Shown piece by piece: positions 54,598 to 62,230 of a stretch of DNA of 64,000 nucleotides. Position numbers and translations under genes: made by a program. A model generated the notes under the pieces. It was not told the origin of the DNA, did not search any database, and saw only the letters and a list, made by a program, of their open reading frames with translations. Each line of letters starts with the position of its first letter. Within the stretch, counting starts at the first letter, position 1. Origin of the DNA: Microvenator marinus (GTDB lineage Bacteria > Myxococcota_A > Bradymonadia > Bradymonadales > Bradymonadaceae); assembly GCF_007993755.1 (NCBI RefSeq), contig NZ_CP042467.1, forward strand, positions 4,860,001 to 4,924,000, given 5' to 3'.

Positions 54598-56790
54598 ATG
54601 GAATTTCATGGATTGAAACTCGACGGCTTTCAGGCCGACGCCGTACGCCACATTCAGGATGGGAAGTCGGTGTTGGTGGCCGCACCCACGGGAACGGGAA
54701 AGACCCTGATCGCGGACTACCTGATTGAGCAGGTGCTCAACGATGGCGGAGAGGTAATCTACACCGCTCCTATCAAGGCGCTCTCGAACCAGAAATACCG
54801 AGAGTATTCGCGTCAATACGGCGAGGAGAAGGTCGGGCTGGTCACGGGTGATATCGTGATCAATCGCGACGCTCCAGTACGCATCATGACAACCGAAATC
54901 CTGAGAAATATCCTTCTTCAGGAGCATGAGGATCTCAACACTTCGGCCGAGGAGGCTCAAGAGCTTCGAGACACAGCACCGGCTAGCTACATGCGCCTTC
55001 CAGAGACGAGCCGTCTCCGCGCTGTAATCGTGGACGAGATCCACTTCGTAGATGACCCGGATCGCGGCACCGTTTGGGAAGAAATGCTCATCTACTTGCC
55101 GAGAACGGTGAGAATTCTGGGCCTTTCCGCAACGCTTTCGAACCTCGAGCAATTCGCGAGCTGGCTTTCTCATATCCGAGGCACTCAGGTGGAGGTCGTG
55201 CGCGAAAACCAGCGTGCCGTTCCTCTCGAATTCCACATGGTCAATCAGGAGACGGGCCTCGTCTCCCCGAAGGACTTTGAAAAGTCATGGCGAAGGTGGC
55301 GAAAGGAGAAGAAGGAAAATCGCTCGGACCGCGACTCACAAAGCAAGGGTCGAGGCCGACGAGACAAAGGCAGGGGAGGGCGGCGCAACGACTTCGCCGA
55401 GCGCACGCGCCACGTAGATGTCTTTAGGCTTTTGCCCGCCAACCAATACCCCGCGCTCTACTTCATCTACTCTCGCAAGATGACCGAACAGCTCGCGTTC
55501 GAACTCTCCAGAACACCGGTGGGTAGGACGCTTGCGCGGAGCGCAAAAACTCAGGAAATCTCCAAGCGTATCGCGCCGTTTGAGTCCGAGTACCCCGAGG
55601 TCTTTACGACGCACCTCAAGGGACTTCTGGAGAAAGGGATTGCTTTCCACCACGCGGGTCTTCACGTGGCGCTCAAGGCGTTGGTAGAGGAGCTCTACGA
55701 GGCCAAACTTATACAAGTTCTCTACTGCACGTCGACCTTTGCGCTCGGTATCAACATGCCAGCGCGCACGGTGATTTTTGATTCGCTAGAGAAATTTGAC
55801 GGGGTGGAAATGGTCCCCCTGAGCGTACGCGAGTTCATGCAGATGGCCGGACGCGCGGGTCGCCGTGGAATTGATACCGAAGGCGACGTGGTCATGCGCA
55901 TGGACTTTAGCGAGTTCAGCGAAGCGTCAACTTTCTTTAAAACCCTGCTCGGAGGCCGAAGCGAGCCAGTCTCCTCGTCCTTCAATCTTTCCTTCAATTC
56001 GGTTGTGAACCTTTTGGAGCGTTACTCGGACGACGAGATTCGCGTCATCTTGGGGCGCTCGTTTAAAGCCTATCAGTACACCGAGGACGTTGAGTTTTTA
56101 GAGGAGGATCTGCGCGAGTTGAGGGCGGCGAAGCCTTCGTCAGACAAGCAGCTGCGCGAATACAATCTGGAAGAAGCAGTGCTTGAGCGAGCGATTGCTG
56201 AGGCCGGGCGTCCCCATCTCTGGGAAAACTTCCTCAAGAAGGTCGAGTTCCTGAGAACGTTTGGTTACCTAAATCCCGACGGCTCGTTGCGTTCGGCCGC
56301 AAAAGTACTCAAGAAGATCCAGTTCCAAGAAATACTGGTGACAGAGCTCTTGCTCGAAGGAATCTTCGAGGACAAGTCTCCCGAAATGATCTTCGGCATC
56401 ATGTGCGGACTCGTGCAGACGCTTCCAAGAACGGCCAGAGTTCGTCCACCCGACTCCGAAGAATGGTGGTCTACTTTCAGCGCTGTGGAGGCTGTCTTCA
56501 ACTCCGATATCGTTCAAGCGGCGTACGGCCTGGTGCAGGGCGAACCTGTGTGTACCCCAGCGATCATGCCGCTCGGAGAAGCCTGGGCAAACGGAAGTAC
56601 ACTCCCCGAGATTTTGGAGATGGTTTCAAACCCCACCGATTTGTCGGGGGATTTGGTCGGCTCGTTTAGACGTGGCAAAGACCTTGTCGGTCAGCTTCGC
56701 AATCTTTACGACGACGATCCGGACCGTCGTAAAGAACTCACCAAGCTCATACGCGCTGTGACACGCGATGAGGTCGAAGTTATCGACTAA
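54598..56790 (+). CDS. Ski2-like DExH helicase
   Basis: The protein has 730 residues. Motif I is APTGTGKT (about 29-36), Ia APIKALSNQKY, II VDEIH, III LSATLSN, and IV-VI include ALGINMPARTVIF and QMAGRAGRRGID. This matches Ski2/Mtr4/HelY-type RNA helicases. A basic low-complexity insert rich in Arg, Gly and Lys at about 235-265 (RDKGRGGRR) splits the two RecA lobes. The C-terminal 200 residues are helical. Bacterial members may act in RNA turnover, but that is inference. The gene overlaps the convergent methyltransferase gene by four bases. Confidence 0.93.
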   Translation: MEFHGLKLDGFQADAVRHIQDGKSVLVAAPTGTGKTLIADYLIEQVLNDGGEVIYTAPIKALSNQKYREYSRQYGEEKVGLVTGDIVINRDAPVRIMTTEILRNILLQEHEDLNTSAEEAQELRDTAPASYMRLPETSRLRAVIVDEIHFVDDPDRGTVWEEMLIYLPRTVRILGLSATLSNLEQFASWLSHIRGTQVEVVRENQRAVPLEFHMVNQETGLVSPKDFEKSWRRWRKEKKENRSDRDSQSKGRGRRDKGRGGRRNDFAERTRHVDVFRLLPANQYPALYFIYSRKMTEQLAFELSRTPVGRTLARSAKTQEISKRIAPFESEYPEVFTTHLKGLLEKGIAFHHAGLHVALKALVEELYEAKLIQVLYCTSTFALGINMPARTVIFDSLEKFDGVEMVPLSVREFMQMAGRAGRRGIDTEGDVVMRMDFSEFSEASTFFKTLLGGRSEPVSSSFNLSFNSVVNLLERYSDDEIRVILGRSFKAYQYTEDVEFLEEDLRELRAAKPSSDKQLREYNLEEAVLERAIAEAGRPHLWENFLKKVEFLRTFGYLNPDGSLRSAAKVLKKIQFQEILVTELLLEGIFEDKSPEMIFGIMCGLVQTLPRTARVRPPDSEEWWSTFSAVEAVFNSDIVQAAYGLVQGEPVCTPAIMPLGEAWANGSTLPEILEMVSNPTDLSGDLVGSFRRGKDLVGQLRNLYDDDPDRRKELTKLIRAVTRDEVEVID

Positions 56791-57608
56791 CCCTCGGCTT
56801 CTTGAAGCTCTTGCAGGCCTTGAAAGCGGCGGATCGAGAGGTCGAGATATTCATCGCTCTGGTCGAGCCCGACGTATTTACGACCGTGTGAAACCGCAGC
56901 GATTCCAGTCGTTCCCGAACCCGAGAACGGGTCGAGAATCGTTGCGCCTTCGTCGGTGCTCGCCAGCACAATGCGGCGCAAAAGCTCCATCGGCTTTTGG
57001 GTAGGGTGTTTGCCGAACGTCTTCTCGTCTTTTCGAGGTGACATGATCGACCATAGATTTTTCATCTGTTTGCCGCCGTTCTCTTCCTTCATCAGCGCGT
57101 AATTGAAGGTGTACTTGGCTTTATGGTTCTTGGCCGCCCAGAGAATGGTCTCCGTCCCGTGCGTGAAGTATCTGCACGAGAGATTCGGCGGAGGATTGAC
57201 CTTGAACCACGCGATATCATTGAGGATCTTGAAGTCCAGAAGCTGCATAGCAAAGCCGATGCTGTAGATCACGTGATGGGTCCCTGAAACCCACATGGTG
57301 CCGTTGGGCTTGAGAAGTCGTTGGCACTCGTTGAGCCACGCCATGTTGAACTCATGATTGGCTTGAGCACCCTGGCTTCGGTCCCAGCGGCCCTTATCCA
57401 CAGAAACCATGCGGCCGTTCTTACACGTTACGCCACCGTTGCTGAGAAAGTACGGTGGGTCAGCAAAAATCATATCGAATTGTGCGTCAGCCATGCCGCG
57501 CATCAGTTCGAGTGAATCACCCTGAAAAAGTGTAAATTCGGGACTCTGAAAATAAGGTGCAGATAGCGTCTGCGGCTGGTCGTTTGACCAGATCTCCATC
57601 GATGACAT
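56787..57608 (-). CDS. Beta-class N6-adenine (or N4-cytosine) DNA methyltransferase, orphan
   Basis: The protein has 273 residues from ATG 57608, which has AGGGA upstream; an in-frame ATG at 57635 lies inside a hairpin and has no site. The catalytic motif IV is ADPPYFLSNGG at about 49-59, and the SAM-binding motif I, DPFSGSGTTGIAA, is near the C-terminus, the order of the beta class (as in HinfI, RsrI and CcrM). It transfers a methyl group to a specific DNA site. No restriction enzyme gene is adjacent, so it may be an orphan regulator or a protective methylase. The leader contains two AGGA-loop hairpins that may regulate it. The target sequence cannot be read. Confidence 0.93.
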   Translation of the reverse strand: MSSMEIWSNDQPQTLSAPYFQSPEFTLFQGDSLELMRGMADAQFDMIFADPPYFLSNGGVTCKNGRMVSVDKGRWDRSQGAQANHEFNMAWLNECQRLLKPNGTMWVSGTHHVIYSIGFAMQLLDFKILNDIAWFKVNPPPNLSCRYFTHGTETILWAAKNHKAKYTFNYALMKEENGGKQMKNLWSIMSPRKDEKTFGKHPTQKPMELLRRIVLASTDEGATILDPFSGSGTTGIAAVSHGRKYVGLDQSDEYLDLSIRRFQGLQELQEAEG

Positions 57609-57626
57609 GACTTCCCTGTCGCGTCG

Positions 57627-57646
57627 CGTTCGCATCCTTGCGAACG
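57627..57646 (-). promoter_or_regulatory. AGGA-loop hairpin 1 in the methyltransferase leader (CsrA/RsmA-like site?)
   Basis: A perfect eight-base-pair stem encloses a four-base loop that reads AGGA on the minus (mRNA) strand. The decamer GCAAGGATGC at its core is shared with hairpin 2. The known CsrA SELEX consensus contains CARGGAUG in a hairpin loop. It ends about 18 bases before ATG 57608. Confidence 0.45.
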
Positions 57647-57687
57647 GGCCTTCACGGCCAGTTTTAATGCGGTTCTCCGGTCGAAAT

Positions 57688-57701
57688 GCGCATCCTTGCG
57701 C
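57688..57701 (-). promoter_or_regulatory. AGGA-loop hairpin 2 in the methyltransferase leader
   Basis: A perfect five-base-pair stem (GCGCA/TGCGC) has the same AGGA loop on the minus strand, and the same GCAAGGATGC core as hairpin 1. The two hairpin centres are 58 bases apart. A flanking GGTC/GACC pair at 57679-57682 and 57704-57707 may extend it with an internal loop. Confidence 0.4.
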
Positions 57702-57757
57702 TGGACCAAACCGCCCTCAAAACGAGCTTATGACGCCACGGATCGGTGTCAAAAAAA

Positions 57758-58462
57758 CTATTTAAATTTTTCGAAATCAGCGGCGCATGGGAATGCGTAC
57801 GCGCCTTGCTCGGCGTTTCCGGGGCGCTGCATCAACACAACGTCAAACCCTGCTTCCGACGCGGCTTGAGCCTCTTGAAGGATATCCGTGGCAAAGAGAA
57901 CGTGCTCGCCACCAATCGCTTCTTTGATGAGACGGTAACTAGCCGCCTCACGTTTGGGGCCGGTGGTGGTGTCGAAGTAGCCGCTCAGCATGCCTGTGAG
58001 GTCGCCAGCCACGCTATGGCCAAAGAGGAGTTTCTGTGCGGCGATGCTACCCGAAGAGTAGATATAAGTTTTTGCGCCCCTACCGTGCCAACGATGCAAT
58101 GCCGCTGGAACATCGGGAAAGACGTGTCCTTTCAAGCGGCCGTCTTTGTAGCCGGCTTTCCAAATCATGCCTTGAAGACTCTTGAGCGCGGTGGTCTTTC
58201 TGTCCTGGTCCATCTGCCAGAGCACGTTTTTGGCAGCGTTTTCAGGGGAATCGGGGAGCGGAGCGCTCAGTCCCTCGGCTCTGTCGGACTCGGCTTGTGC
58301 CAACAGGCCGGCACGAACCTCGGAGAGCGTATCCCAGTTTTGGGAGAGATAGTTTTGCACTTCGTTTCGAGCGAAGGGAAAGAGCTCATCGTAGACAAAC
58401 GAGATAGATGTAGTTGTGCCCTCGATATCGAGCACAAATCGGTCATAGGTTTTCATCGTCAT
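57758..58462 (-). CDS. mtnC: Acireductone synthase (enolase-phosphatase)
   Basis: The protein has 234 residues from ATG 58462 (ATG 58456 is an alternative). The HAD motif I is FVLDIEGTTTSISFV, with Asp12 and Glu14 as in this subfamily; the second signature KTYIYSSGSIAAQKLLFGH follows, then GPKREAASY. MtnC converts 2,3-diketo-5-methylthiopentyl-1-phosphate to acireductone in the methionine salvage pathway. Other mtn genes are not visible in the window. The gene overlaps the end of the small lipoprotein gene by 20 bases, so the two are coupled. The assignment is secure from the motifs. Confidence 0.95.
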   Translation of the reverse strand: MTMKTYDRFVLDIEGTTTSISFVYDELFPFARNEVQNYLSQNWDTLSEVRAGLLAQAESDRAEGLSAPLPDSPENAAKNVLWQMDQDRKTTALKSLQGMIWKAGYKDGRLKGHVFPDVPAALHRWHGRGAKTYIYSSGSIAAQKLLFGHSVAGDLTGMLSGYFDTTTGPKREAASYRLIKEAIGGEHVLFATDILQEAQAASEAGFDVVLMQRPGNAEQGAYAFPCAADFEKFK

Positions 58463-58694
58463 CCAAGCCTTGTTTTGGGCAAAGTTCGTGGTCAAGTCGT
58501 GTTTCGGCACTCTTCGGGTCGAGCTCCCACGCCCTCAAAAGAAAGGTCTGAGCTGCGTCGTAATCCTGCCTTGCACACGCGCGGTCGGCGTGCTCAATCC
58601 AGCCCTGCGCGTCATCTTTGACGGGTCGACCTGTCTGTGCGTAACACCCGCTCAGCCCCACGAGGAGCGCTATGAAATAGAGTAGATTCATCAC
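58443..58694 (-). CDS. Small lipoprotein with one TPR-like helix pair
   Basis: The protein has 83 residues. A signal ends in the lipobox at Cys17 (VGLSGC). The mature part is a helical hairpin (HADRACARQDYDAAQTFLLRAWELDP) like a single TPR unit, then an acidic tail. The start is GTG 58694 or ATG 58691. It ends inside the start of mtnC (20-base overlap). No function is recognised; it is too small for an enzyme. Confidence 0.7.
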   Translation of the reverse strand: MMNLLYFIALLVGLSGCYAQTGRPVKDDAQGWIEHADRACARQDYDAAQTFLLRAWELDPKSAETRLDHELCPKQGLDDDENL

Positions 58695-58811
58695 GCGGGT
58701 TTGATACCATAGGAAGGCGCGAGAGGTCAGCCATCTGAATCAAATTCGGGACTTCCGCGTCTAAATATCGAGAACATCGAGAATCGCGCCACACCGCAGT
58801 TGGAGTTCAAA

Positions 58812-59579
58812 ATGGCCCGTATACTCGCGTATATATGCAACGATATTTCGCTTTCGTCCCATCTTTTCAAGACGGTCGAGCCCTCTGAATCTCTGGTGAC
58901 ATCCTCGTCTGGGATCGGTTGGGTTCAAAATGAACGCTCGCTTCTGAGGATCAATCCAAAGCCGAGCCGGACCTCGCCCATTGAACTGATTGCCGACGTA
59001 CCCGCTCGGGCAACCATCGCCAGCCTGAACGACGACCAGGTCACGCGCAATGCCCACGATGTGCAGCCGTTCAGATTCAGACGTTGGGTCTTTGCGAGCG
59101 CCGGTATGAGCTCAGCAGAGGACCTGCCTAGACAAGATCTTGTGGACCACGTGGCGCCTTTTCTCGTGCAGAACATCAAAGGGTCCTCGTTGGATGAGGT
59201 GGTTTTCCATGTCCTGATGACCCATATACACCAGGCGGAAACACGGGCAGGGGATAGGAGTACTGAAGAGCTCGCCAACGCCATTCTCGAAGGAGTTCAG
59301 TGCCTTCGAGAACTCGACAAAATCGAGTTTCAGGCTCTCATTGCGACTCATCGAAACGTGTTCAGTGTGGGTATCGGCAGCCCGATTTATGCACAATCGT
59401 TTGCGGGCCTTGATGTGCAAGAGGACGCTCTCTTCGCCGGCCACAAGCCAAAGACTACCTCCAATCCGGCCTTTAGGGCCGCTATGCTTCAGAATTGGGA
59501 GGAAAAGGAGAGCGTCCGTCTGAACGACGGTGTCTCTTGGATCGACGCCAACTGGGAGATTCAAACGCTCCCACTCTAG
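58812..59579 (+). CDS. Class II glutamine amidotransferase-like protein lacking the catalytic Cys
   Basis: The protein has 255 residues from ATG 58812 (GGAG six bases upstream). The start MARILAYICNDISL followed by SSGIGWVQNERSLLRINPKP resembles YafJ/EgtC-type class II amidotransferases (Ntn-hydrolase fold). Those enzymes begin Met-Cys-Arg, the Cys becoming the N-terminal nucleophile; here position 2 is Ala. FRFRRWVFASAGMSS and VVFHVLMTHIHQAETR fit the later part of the fold. Without the Cys it should not use glutamine and may bind or regulate. An alternative view is that a related family naturally has MAR. It is divergent from the mtnC unit and ends three bases before the convergent zinc-ribbon gene. 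Confidence 0.8.
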   Translation: MARILAYICNDISLSSHLFKTVEPSESLVTSSSGIGWVQNERSLLRINPKPSRTSPIELIADVPARATIASLNDDQVTRNAHDVQPFRFRRWVFASAGMSSAEDLPRQDLVDHVAPFLVQNIKGSSLDEVVFHVLMTHIHQAETRAGDRSTEELANAILEGVQCLRELDKIEFQALIATHRNVFSVGIGSPIYAQSFAGLDVQEDALFAGHKPKTTSNPAFRAAMLQNWEEKESVRLNDGVSWIDANWEIQTLPL

Positions 59580-59581
59580 CG

Positions 59582-60070
59582 CTAATCCTCTTCTTCGACC
59601 TTCTTACGCCGAATAAACGTTGGGACCTCAGCATCCTCGATCTCCTCCACGCCTTCTAGACGGCTATGGTCGGGGGATGCCTCTTCGCGAAAGCAACGAC
59701 GGCAAATGTAGGGCTTGCCGCGACGCGGTGGCTTGGAGGACTCCTCTTGGCGACCGCATTCTGTGCAGGTCATCATCCAAGAGCGTTTCTTAGTCTCCAT
59801 TTCCTTCTTTTCGCGAACCATTTCCCAGCGAACTTTCCCCTGAGCCTTCATGCATGCTTCGCAGAGGATTTCATTCAGTGGAACGCCTTTGGGCTTGTAG
59901 TCCAGCGACGATTCAAGGCCGCAGCCCGAACACACAAAATTCATGACGACTCGTGTTCCGTGCTTCTTGCGCGGAGCATTGAGTGTCTTTTCGAGATTGT
60001 AAGTAGGGCCATCTGATTCCCGAAACTCGGGTTCATCAAAGCCTTGGTTGTCGTCGTCATGCCTGCTCAT
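59582..60070 (-). CDS. Double zinc-ribbon protein of unknown function
   Basis: The protein has 162 residues with two complete CXXC...CXXC ribbons: Cys47, Cys50, Cys70 and Cys73, then Cys102, Cys105, Cys123 and Cys126. The linkers are very basic and rich in Lys and Arg, while the ends are acidic. There is no signal peptide, so it is cytoplasmic and probably binds nucleic acid or a polymerase/ribosome component. I recognise no named family. It follows the Cys-rich lipoprotein gene by six bases on the same strand. Confidence 0.75.
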   Translation of the reverse strand: MSRHDDDNQGFDEPEFRESDGPTYNLEKTLNAPRKKHGTRVVMNFVCSGCGLESSLDYKPKGVPLNEILCEACMKAQGKVRWEMVREKKEMETKKRSWMMTCTECGRQEESSKPPRRGKPYICRRCFREEASPDHSRLEGVEEIEDAEVPTFIRRKKVEEED

Positions 60071-60076
60071 ACGTCC

Positions 60077-62092
60077 TCAGGGCGAGTTGTCGGATGCGGG
60101 ACTCGGAGTCATCAAGTGGAAGTCCACCGAGTTATCATCCGTGTCTCCTACCACACTTGGGTCCGAAATTGGCCATCGTGAAAGTGATTTTCCGGCACTG
60201 CTCGTCGAGAAAGATTTGGAACTGCCTTCGCCGGCAAAAGTATCTGAGGCGCCAAATGAACCGTAGCCGATTGCGTCGACAACGCGTCCGCCAAACTCAA
60301 GCACGAAATTATCGGGCCCGTTTTGGAAATCCGATCCCTCGTAGGGCACCGTGCATCGGTTCAAGAGCGCGTTTGAAGCTGTGTCGATATTGCAGACCAC
60401 GACGTAACCCGAGTTGATGCCTTCGTTAAGGGTGTATCCGCTGAAGTCCACTCCATCCACGACTGCAGTGCCATTTTCATCAAAGGTGAAGATATAGTCG
60501 TTGCCATTTAGACCATTGATGGCACGCAAGACGTAGCCGTCGAGCGCGATATCTTCCCACCCTTGAATCGGTGCAACTACCTCAACAAAGGTATCTGAAC
60601 CGGTGTCCGTGCCAGGTTGGTCGAAGTAGACCTCGTTGATTCTGAGGTCAGCATTCGGAATGCCTGGTGTGGGGTAGAAGGTCAGGAAATCAGCCGAGTT
60701 ATCATCGGTATCGACGCCGTTAGTTCGGCCGATCGAGCGTCCGGAAGTCGACGATGGGGCAGCTGTGCCTTCGCCTTCAAACACGCTGGTTCCGGCGAAG
60801 GTTCCGTATCCCACCGCGTCGACAACTTGGTCCGAAACATCCAGTAATTTCACATTATCCGGACCGTTTTGCATGCCGTCTTGGCCACCGCCGTACGAGG
60901 TCATGATGAAGTATTTATTCGTTGGGATGAACGAGAGGAAGTTGTCAGGAGTTTCCATGCCGATGATGGCGAACCCGTTGCCGTCAAGCTGTGCACCAGC
61001 TGGCAAGGTGAACGTTCCATAAGTCGCGCCACCCGATCCGTTGACAAGTTGAATCTCAAAATCCGCGATCGAAAGACCCGGAGGGCCAAAGAGCTCGATG
61101 AAGGTTGGCGATGTTCCATTGGAGCGCACATCGTCACCGGCAGCGTCATAGAAGATCTCGTTGATCACGACCTTTCCAGTCACGGCTGGGGCCTCGCACA
61201 TGGTGGCGCCACCGCCAGACACGCAGGTCTCGGTGCCTGGACACGCTGCTGGGGGTGAGAACGCCAGACATCCGTCAGTTTGAGTTTCACATCGTGAGAT
61301 CTGATTTCCTACACAAACAGCTTCGTTGGCGAGGCATCCGTCCTGGCATGTCGTGGCCGCAACACACTCACCGGCTCTGCACTCTTCGCCAGCGGAGCAA
61401 GCCACCGCTGATGAGAGCTCGGAACACGAGTCAGAGTCGTAGTTTCCACAGGTCAAGACGCCGTTTGGCGAGCAGATGGTCTCTTCGCCTTCGCACTCGT
61501 CTTCGCATGCCGTTGACGTCACGCAGGCACCTTCTTCGCACGCCGTTCCGGCTTCACACTCTTTGCCGGCGCCGAACACGAGGCATCCCTGAGGGTTGCG
61601 CGTACAGGTGCTCAGAAGGCCTTCGAGGCACGCTGTGGCGCTCTCTTCGCACTCATCCACACACTCCGACTGCTTACACAAGCCATCAGCGCTATCGCAA
61701 TATTCGCCAGCCTGGCATGCAGCTGCAGAACCAAACTCAAGACAGCCGTCGTCATTATGATCGGCACATGTCTCGGATTGGCCCATACTATTGCAGCGAT
61801 TGGCGGGCGCTTGGCAGGTATCTTCGCAGGTCTTTGGGACCCCAAGACAATCGTTATCGGTGCAGGTTTCGTCCATTGCACAGACCCTGCGCTCAAGCGC
61901 AAAACATCCGGTCAAGGGATTGCGCAGGCAAACCTCCACGGTGTTCGCATCCATGCACGAGCGGTCGCCAAGCACGCATTCGTCCTCGCATTCACCGTCC
62001 ACATTATTCGGGGCAGGTGTGCCGGGATCGTCGGTGCCACAAGCACCTGCAAAGAGAGTAACTAAAGCTAAAAGTAGAAATTTACGGGACAT
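60077..62092 (-). CDS. Cys-rich lipoprotein with two lamin-tail domains
   Basis: The protein has 671 residues from ATG 62092, which has GGAGG four bases upstream. The lipobox ends at Cys18 (FAGAC). Residues of about 30-295 hold six or seven related Cys-rich modules of about 40 residues, recognisable by CEDECxG-like starts and DGCLxF or GCLVF turns. Two lamin-tail-type domains follow, each with KVVINEIFYD or RINEVYFD starts, an FIEL/FVEVVAP stretch and NGPDNVKLLD/NGPDNFVLEF and VVDAVGYG/VVDAIGYG. Such domains occur on bacterial surface proteins and DNA/metal-binding lipoproteins. Function is unknown; surface exposure is likely. Confidence 0.87.
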   Translation of the reverse strand: MSRKFLLLALVTLFAGACGTDDPGTPAPNNVDGECEDECVLGDRSCMDANTVEVCLRNPLTGCFALERRVCAMDETCTDNDCLGVPKTCEDTCQAPANRCNSMGQSETCADHNDDGCLEFGSAAACQAGEYCDSADGLCKQSECVDECEESATACLEGLLSTCTRNPQGCLVFGAGKECEAGTACEEGACVTSTACEDECEGEETICSPNGVLTCGNYDSDSCSELSSAVACSAGEECRAGECVAATTCQDGCLANEAVCVGNQISRCETQTDGCLAFSPPAACPGTETCVSGGGATMCEAPAVTGKVVINEIFYDAAGDDVRSNGTSPTFIELFGPPGLSIADFEIQLVNGSGGATYGTFTLPAGAQLDGNGFAIIGMETPDNFLSFIPTNKYFIMTSYGGGQDGMQNGPDNVKLLDVSDQVVDAVGYGTFAGTSVFEGEGTAAPSSTSGRSIGRTNGVDTDDNSADFLTFYPTPGIPNADLRINEVYFDQPGTDTGSDTFVEVVAPIQGWEDIALDGYVLRAINGLNGNDYIFTFDENGTAVVDGVDFSGYTLNEGINSGYVVVCNIDTASNALLNRCTVPYEGSDFQNGPDNFVLEFGGRVVDAIGYGSFGASDTFAGEGSSKSFSTSSAGKSLSRWPISDPSVVGDTDDNSVDFHLMTPSPASDNSP

Positions 62093-62173
62093 TCTTCCTC
62101 CAAAGTCCAACATGTTTGCGCGTGGATAACACAATATGAATCCGAATGCGAAATTGGATGTGCACACAATTTA

Positions 62174-62202
62174 TTGTCTGCACTCTTTGTAGCTGATACG
62201 TT
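62174..62202 (+). promoter_or_regulatory. Candidate sigma70 promoter for the zinc-ribbon Ser/Thr kinase
   Basis: TTGTCT and TACGTT are separated by 17 bases. The start would be near 62209, about 20 bases before ATG 62231, whose ribosome site AGGAAAG lies within that leader. Confidence 0.4.
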
Positions 62203-62230
62203 AGACTGCGAACAAATCTTTAGGAAAGTA

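Noticed and set aside
57627-57701. The two leader hairpins as rho-independent terminators
   Set aside because: Neither is followed by a T run on either strand.
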